10,206 bases of DNA from Actinomycetota bacterium (lineage in GTDB: Bacteria > Actinomycetota > UBA4738), in the NCBI GenBank assembly GCA_005885015.1, contig VAYG01000090.1:1-10206 (forward strand), written 5' to 3'. Under the pieces are notes generated by a model that ran no database searches, was not told the origin of the DNA, and saw nothing but the letters and a program-made list of their open reading frames with translations. Shown piece by piece: positions 6,515 to 10,206 of the stretch. A program made the translations under genes and the position numbers. The first letter of the stretch is position 1. Each line of letters starts with the position of its first letter.

Positions 6515-8539
6515 TCAGGGCGACTCCGTCCCGTCCACGGTGACCCACACCGAACCCAGGCCGTCGGCGATCGCTGTCGGCGTCTCGCCCACCTTGATGG
6601 GAGAGGCGACCTCGTCCGTGGTCTGGTCGATCTTGCTGATCGTGCCGTTCACTCCGTCAGAGACCCAGACGCCTTCATCGCCAGCGGCGATCACGATCGG
6701 ATTGCCCGCCTGCGGCGCGTATGGGCACACGGCGCCGCCGGCTGGAATCCTGGCAAGGACATCTTCGGTCCGGACATCGATCCGGAGGACCATCCCTGGC
6801 GTGCCACAGACAGTCACCCATGCATCATCGCCGTGCACGGCGATGGCGCGAGAGATGACGTCCGTCTGGGGTTGTCGCCACTTGCCAGTTGCCACCTCAT
6901 ATCGGCTCAGGCCTTGATACCCTTCGCCGCCGCCAGCACTCAGGTCCCAGACGAGTCCAGACCCGAAGGCGATCGCATAGCCAGTCTGACCCGCCGCGCC
7001 ACGATTCCGATCCGGACCACCGGACACTTGGGCTCCCAAGTCCGTGACGACGCCGGTCGAAGGGTCGACGCGTTTCGTGCGATTGAAGACGGCGACCCAT
7101 ACCGCGCCCTCGCCGGGCGCCACATCGGCGGCGAAGCCTCCCGTGTCGAAGGTCTTCACGACGCGGTTCGAGGCCGCGTTGATCACATGGACGCCGCCCA
7201 GTCCATCGGCGACCCAGATTCCGCCGTCCCCGGCGCCGATGGCTTGGGGGTCTCTCGCCACTTTTGACAGGACGGTTGTCTTGTCCGTCACTGGATCGAC
7301 CCGCCGAACCGAGCCGTCCGCGTCCAGCACCCACACCGAGCCCTCACCCACAGCCACGTCGATGGGATGGCTACCCATGGGGATCTTGGCCGCGATCTTG
7401 CCGGTCGTCGGATCGACCCGCGCCACGTAGTCGACGGGGGCGGCGGAGGGTCCCCCAGTGGGCGGTGGCTTGGCTCCTCGAGTGGCCAGGAGCAGCCCGA
7501 CAGTCAATCCGACCACGCCGAGCGCGGCACCGGCAGCGGCGAGCGCGACAGAGCGGCGGCGGCTGGTCGGCGGTACCGGCCCGATGGGAGTGGTGGGACC
7601 CACCGGCTCCACCCCAAATGCCTCCCCCGCGGCGGCGACAAGCTCCCCGGCGGATGCGTAGCGCTGCTCGGGGACCTTGGCCATGGCCCGGGCCAGGACC
7701 TGATCGATGGCCCCTGGTAGGTCTGGTTTGCGCTCGGTGGCCCTGGGGGGCGGCGCCTGGAGGTGGGCGTAGACAAGGGCGGCCTGGTTCTCCCGGGGGT
7801 AGGGGACCTCCCCGGTCAAGCACTCGTACAGCACGCAGCCCAGGGAGTACACGTCGGCCCGGGCGTCAAGGGCCTTGGCCTCGAACTGCTCGGGGGCGGC
7901 GTAGTCCAGGGTCCCCACGAATTGTCCGGTGGCGGTGATGCCGGAGTCGGAGGTGGCCCGCTTGGTCAGCCCGAAGTCGGACAGGTACACCCGGTCCCGG
8001 CCCTCCGCGCTGGTCCGGGGGGTGATCAGGATGTTCCCCGGCTTGACGTCACGGTGGATCAGGCCCTCGGCGTGGGCGGCGTCCAGGGCAGAGGCGGCCT
8101 GGGACAGGATGGACACGGTGCGGTCGGGGTCCAGGGCCCCCTCGGCCTCGATCAGGCGCTTGAGGTCGGTCCCCGGCACGTAGCGCATGGCCAGGTAGAG
8201 CTGGCCGCCTGCCTCCTTGGCCTCGTACACCGTGACGATGTTGGGGTGCTCCAGGGAGGCTGCCAGGCGGGACTCCCGGGTGAACCGCTCCTGAAACTTG
8301 GTGTCCTGAGCTAGCTCGGGGGCCAGGAACTTCAGGGCCACCCGGCGCCCCAAGTGGGCGTCCTCGGCCAGGTAGACGACGCTCATCCCTCCTCGGCCGA
8401 TCAGGGAGTCGATCCGGTACCCCCCGACCGTGGTACCCAGGCGGCCGTCCTTGTCCTGGCTCACGGGTGGACAGTCTGGCACCTGGGTGGGGGAGGGCGG
8501 TAGAGGTTCGGAAGAACGCCGCGCGGGGCCCAGAGGCAT
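6515..8539 (-). CDS. Second receptor Ser/Thr protein kinase with beta-propeller, paralogue of the 4515 gene
   Basis: From ATG at 8539 the product is 674 residues. Kinase domain at about 40-305: glycine loop GRGGMS, Lys 70 (VALK), Glu 89, HRDVKPGN (Asp 164), DFG 188-190, GTLDYAAPE with Glu 217, and activation-loop Thr 202 and 204. A Pro-rich linker and RRR precede a transmembrane helix at about 330-352. The rest, outside the cell, is a propeller with SVWVLDADG, GIWVADGLGG, AVWVAVFN, DAWVTVCG, GVWVSDGVNG and SVWVTVDG blades; Cys 578 and 605 may pair. All catalytic residues are present. GTG at 8464 (residue 26) is a better start by comparison: it leaves 14 residues before the glycine-loop strand, as in the paralogue, whereas the first 25 residues are low-complexity Pro/Ser-rich. 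Neither start has a clear Shine-Dalgarno. Ligand and targets are unknown. Confidence 0.93.
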   Translation of the reverse strand: MPLGPARRSSEPLPPSPTQVPDCPPVSQDKDGRLGTTVGGYRIDSLIGRGGMSVVYLAEDAHLGRRVALKFLAPELAQDTKFQERFTRESRLAASLEHPNIVTVYEAKEAGGQLYLAMRYVPGTDLKRLIEAEGALDPDRTVSILSQAASALDAAHAEGLIHRDVKPGNILITPRTSAEGRDRVYLSDFGLTKRATSDSGITATGQFVGTLDYAAPEQFEAKALDARADVYSLGCVLYECLTGEVPYPRENQAALVYAHLQAPPPRATERKPDLPGAIDQVLARAMAKVPEQRYASAGELVAAAGEAFGVEPVGPTTPIGPVPPTSRRRSVALAAAGAALGVVGLTVGLLLATRGAKPPPTGGPSAAPVDYVARVDPTTGKIAAKIPMGSHPIDVAVGEGSVWVLDADGSVRRVDPVTDKTTVLSKVARDPQAIGAGDGGIWVADGLGGVHVINAASNRVVKTFDTGGFAADVAPGEGAVWVAVFNRTKRVDPSTGVVTDLGAQVSGGPDRNRGAAGQTGYAIAFGSGLVWDLSAGGGEGYQGLSRYEVATGKWRQPQTDVISRAIAVHGDDAWVTVCGTPGMVLRIDVRTEDVLARIPAGGAVCPYAPQAGNPIVIAAGDEGVWVSDGVNGTISKIDQTTDEVASPIKVGETPTAIADGLGSVWVTVDGTESP
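7839..7921 (-). repeat. Inverted-repeat partner B: activation-loop segment in the second kinase
   Basis: This is the reverse-complement copy of 5046-5128, with a 23-base exact block (7839-7861) and a 29-base block with one mismatch (7893-7921). The encoded protein motif is conserved, but identity at synonymous positions here exceeds what is seen elsewhere between the two genes. Confidence 0.8.
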
Positions 8540-8743
8540 GTGGATGCCACGCCGGGGTGCGTCCCGGCCAGATACATGCGCTCAAGAGGCCACGCTAGGT
8601 CAATGCGTTGTCTGTCATCACGGCCTGGACCTTCACCCGGTGGGAAGCGAAGAACGAACCGGCCCGGGGCCAGGAACGCCGCCCCGGTCCCCCCCGCTCA
8701 TCGGTGGAACAACCTTCGGGGGAACTACAGCTACGATCGGGGG
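8540..8743. other. Divergent intergenic region between the second kinase and the hydrolase
   Basis: About 200 bp (280 bp if the kinase starts at GTG 8464) separate the two divergent genes. It should hold both promoters. The hydrolase side has a clear leaderless -10. On the kinase side TTGACC appears on the minus strand (8603 to 8598), but no good -10 follows at the usual distance. No open frame here looks like protein. Confidence 0.5.
8732..8737 (+). promoter_or_regulatory. -10 box (TACGAT) for a leaderless hydrolase transcript
   Basis: TACGAT fits TANNNT and ends 6 bp before ATG at 8744, so transcription should begin at the start codon. No convincing -35 was seen 17 bp upstream. The G run directly before ATG is too close to act as a Shine-Dalgarno. 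Confidence 0.5.
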
Positions 8744-9438
8744 ATGGACATCATCCTGATCCCTGGCTTCTGGCTCGACGCCTCCTCGTGGGACGAGATC
8801 ACACCCGCGCTCGAACAGGCAGGCCAGCGGCGCTCACCCTGCCGGGCCTGGAGTCGAAGGACGCCGATCGCAGCGGCATCGGGCTACGAGACCACGTCGA
8901 CGCGGTGATCACAGCCGTCGACCAGGCCGAGGGGCCGGTGGTCCTCGTGGGTCACTCGGGAGGTGGCGCGATCGCGCACGCCGTCGCCGACGCGAGGCCC
9001 AACCGCGTCGCGCGGGTCGTCTACGTGGACTCCGGGCCGCTGGGCGACGGCGGGGTGATCAACGACGAGCTTCCGGTGGTGAACGGCGAGATCCCGCTCA
9101 CGGACTGGTCGGCGTTCCCTCCCGAAGAGATGCGCGACCTCGACCAGGGGCTCCGGGTGGCGTTCGAGGATCGCGCGATCCCGCAGCCCGCCGGCGTCGC
9201 CACCGACCGGCAGGTGCTCACCGACGAGCGGCGCTACGACGTGCCGGCCACGGTCATCGCGTGCGCCTTCTCCAGCGACCAGCTCAAGGAATGGATCGCG
9301 CAGGGGCAGCCGTTCGTCGCCGAACTCGCGGCCATCAAGGATGTCGAGTACATCGACCTGCCCACCGGCCACTGGCCGCAGTTCACCAAACCGGCGGAGC
9401 TGGGAAAGGCGATCCTGGCAGCGGTCGACCGGGGCTGA
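8744..9438 (+). pseudogene. Alpha/beta-fold hydrolase with a frameshift near 8825
   Basis: The N-terminal frame from ATG at 8744 gives MDIILIPGFWLDASSWDEI and TPALEQAG, the first strand and oxyanion-loop region of the fold. It then becomes nonsense. The frame starting one base over gives ALTLPGLESKDADRSGIGL, the nucleophile elbow GHSGG (Ser codon 8956-8958), VVYVDSGPL, and TGHWPQFTKP with the likely catalytic His at 9370-9372, ending at TGA 9436-9438. Adding one base around 8823-8830 restores a continuous product of about 232 residues, normal for this family of soluble hydrolases of unknown substrate. Everything downstream is intact, which suggests a recent mutation or a sequencing error. The upstream half of the open frame that begins at 8608 is out of phase and not coding. 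It faces the TIGR03086 gene, with stops 36 bp apart. Confidence 0.8.
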
Positions 9439-9462
9439 GCTGCCCGTCCGCAATCGCTTGAT

Positions 9463-9481
9463 CGGGTAGCAGCCTTACCCG
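9463..9481. terminator. Small hairpin between convergent hydrolase and TIGR03086 genes
   Basis: CGGGTA and TACCCG form a 6-bp stem around a 7-base loop in the short gap between the two convergent stops; the minus-strand TAA (9475-9477) overlaps it. There is no T run. It is a possible weak bidirectional terminator. Confidence 0.3.
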
Positions 9482-9999
9482 CTCCACCGCGGGTCGCGCC
9501 CGAACCAACCGGCGAGCTGCTCGTACACCGTCGCGTCCTCCGGGACGGCCACCTCGGGGCCGAAGACCTTCCCGCTGTCCTCGTCCCCTCTGAACTGAGG
9601 CTTCAGGTTCTCCCGCCCCCACTCCAGCGACACGCGCCCGAGGTCCGGATCCAGCTCGGTCGGCTGGCCGGTGGCCTTCGCGATATCCCAACCGTGGACC
9701 ACGATGTCGGCGACCTGCTGGCCGACGGACCAGGTTGCCGGGACGTCCCCGAACGGCAAGTGAATCGCCCCCAGCCAGTCCTCGCCGATGACGTCCGACT
9801 CGTCCTTCTCGTAACGCCCGCCGGCGGCCATGGCCGTGAACTGCTGGAGGTCATGGACGAGGTGGTTGACCAGCTCGCGCACGTCCCACGACCGACAGGG
9901 CGTCGGCAGCGTCGCCTGCTGCGGCCGAATACCAGAGATGGCATTGCCCGCCTGGTCGATAGCTCGCGCTAACCGGTCGATCCATTCGCTCTCTTCCAT
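9475..9999 (-). CDS. TIGR03086/DinB-like metal-binding protein (mycothiol-dependent maleylpyruvate isomerase N-terminal type)
   Basis: The 174-residue soluble protein has the marks of the actinobacterial TIGR03086 branch of the DinB/MDMPI four-helix fold: TPCRSWDVRELVNHLVHDL with His 46, and ADIVVHGWDIAKATGQ with Asp 98, His 102 and Asp 105. In mycothiol-dependent maleylpyruvate isomerase the metal is held by His, Glu and His, the last two spaced i and i+4; here His 46, Asp 98 and His 102 take those places, with Asp in place of Glu. Family members often depend on mycothiol, the actinobacterial thiol, but most have no known reaction. ATG at 9999 is chosen because GGAGGAG (10017 to 10011) lies 11 bases upstream. 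The length is slightly below the roughly 190 residues I expect. It is convergent with the hydrolase and appears monocistronic on the visible side. Confidence 0.85.
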   Translation of the reverse strand: MEESEWIDRLARAIDQAGNAISGIRPQQATLPTPCRSWDVRELVNHLVHDLQQFTAMAAGGRYEKDESDVIGEDWLGAIHLPFGDVPATWSVGQQVADIVVHGWDIAKATGQPTELDPDLGRVSLEWGRENLKPQFRGDEDSGKVFGPEVAVPEDATVYEQLAGWFGRDPRWSG

Positions 10000-10017
10000 G
10001 ATCAGACATCCTCCTCC

Positions 10018-10029
10018 AGGAGATCTCCT
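10018..10029. repeat. 12-bp palindrome beside the TIGR03086 ribosome binding site
   Basis: AGGAGATCTCCT is a perfect palindrome that abuts the minus-strand Shine-Dalgarno GGAGGAG at 10017-10011. Its CTCC arm can pair with that Shine-Dalgarno (CTCC/GGAG around TGGA), so the site might modulate translation or serve as an operator. Confidence 0.4.
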
Positions 10030-10206
10030 CTTTCTGGAACAGCTCCGAAATCACTCGTTGACATGCGACCTCCGTGTGCACCGGGCTGAAGCCAGCATGG
10101 TGACAGTCTTCGTTCCGGGGCCATGGCTATGGAGTTGGATCTTCGTCGATGGCCACGTGGAGGTAGAGGTTTACCAGTCCAAGAGACATCTTTGGAGACG
10201 AGGCCC
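10030..10206. other. Window end without a confident gene
   Basis: Base composition is less GC-rich here. A plus-strand frame from ATG at 10097 stays open to the edge (36 codons, MVTVFVPGPWLW start), and a minus-strand frame is open from the edge to a TGA at about 10003. Neither has a family motif or a good ribosome binding site. A perfect TTGACA occurs at 10058-10063 on the plus strand without a matching -10. Confidence 0.3.

Noticed and set aside
7264..8314. Plus-strand open frames opposite the second kinase
   Set aside because: They are Gly/Pro/Arg-rich shadows of a gene with complete kinase motifs on the minus strand.
8608..8825. Start of the hydrolase at 8608 in the downstream frame
   Set aside because: Residues before about 8825 in this frame are Arg/Pro-rich and unrelated to the fold; the true N-terminus is in the frame from ATG 8744.
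10058..10063. Perfect TTGACA -35 on the plus strand
   Set aside because: The hexamer 17 bp downstream is CCGGGC, not a -10, and no confident gene follows within the window.

Overview
The window is GC-rich DNA with dense, closely packed genes, frequent GTG starts and strongly G/C-biased third codon positions. Streptomycin-6-kinase-like enzymes, PknB-type receptor kinases with Vgb/YncE-like propellers, cyclase-ATPase fusions and TIGR03086 proteins together suggest an actinobacterium (Actinomycetota), probably a deep-branching or uncultured soil lineage. No rRNA, tRNA, CRISPR array, insertion sequence or phage gene was recognised. The taxonomic call is inference from gene content and base composition only.

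Layout. (1) Positions 1-807, minus strand: an aminoglycoside phosphotransferase of the streptomycin 6-kinase/hydroxyurea-resistance type, cut by the window edge. (2) A 107-bp divergent promoter region follows. (3) From 915 to 6419, five plus-strand genes lie close together: a small secreted protein, a SnoaL/NTF2-like protein, a conserved protein of unknown function with an HRPCxxC motif, a class III nucleotide cyclase fused to a large ATPase (broken by a frameshift with a probable internal deletion near 3350), and a receptor Ser/Thr kinase with an extracytoplasmic beta-propeller. The gaps are 44 bp, 44 bp, a GTGA overlap and a second GTGA overlap, so one transcript is plausible. (4) A second receptor kinase of the same architecture lies convergently on the minus strand (6515 to 8464 or 8539). 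(5) A plus-strand alpha/beta hydrolase (8744-9438) carries a one-base-type frameshift near 8825. (6) A TIGR03086/DinB-like metal-binding protein (9475-9999) lies on the minus strand. (7) The last 200 bp hold no confident gene.

The centre of the window looks like a signalling locus. A cytoplasmic cyclase-ATPase is translationally coupled to a membrane kinase that carries a propeller sensor, and a paralogous kinase faces it. Both kinases keep every catalytic motif, so they should be active. The cyclase-ATPase keeps cyclase, Walker A and Walker B motifs, but the reading frame is lost between Walker A and Walker B. Either this signalling partner is decaying, or the sequence has an assembly or sequencing error. 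Two frameshifts in about ten genes mean the second explanation must be tested first.

Two genes (the phosphotransferase and the hydrolase) have a TANNNT -10 box exactly 6 bp before the start codon, the arrangement of leaderless transcripts common in Actinobacteria. The secreted protein, the SnoaL-like gene and the TIGR03086 gene have clear Shine-Dalgarno sequences.
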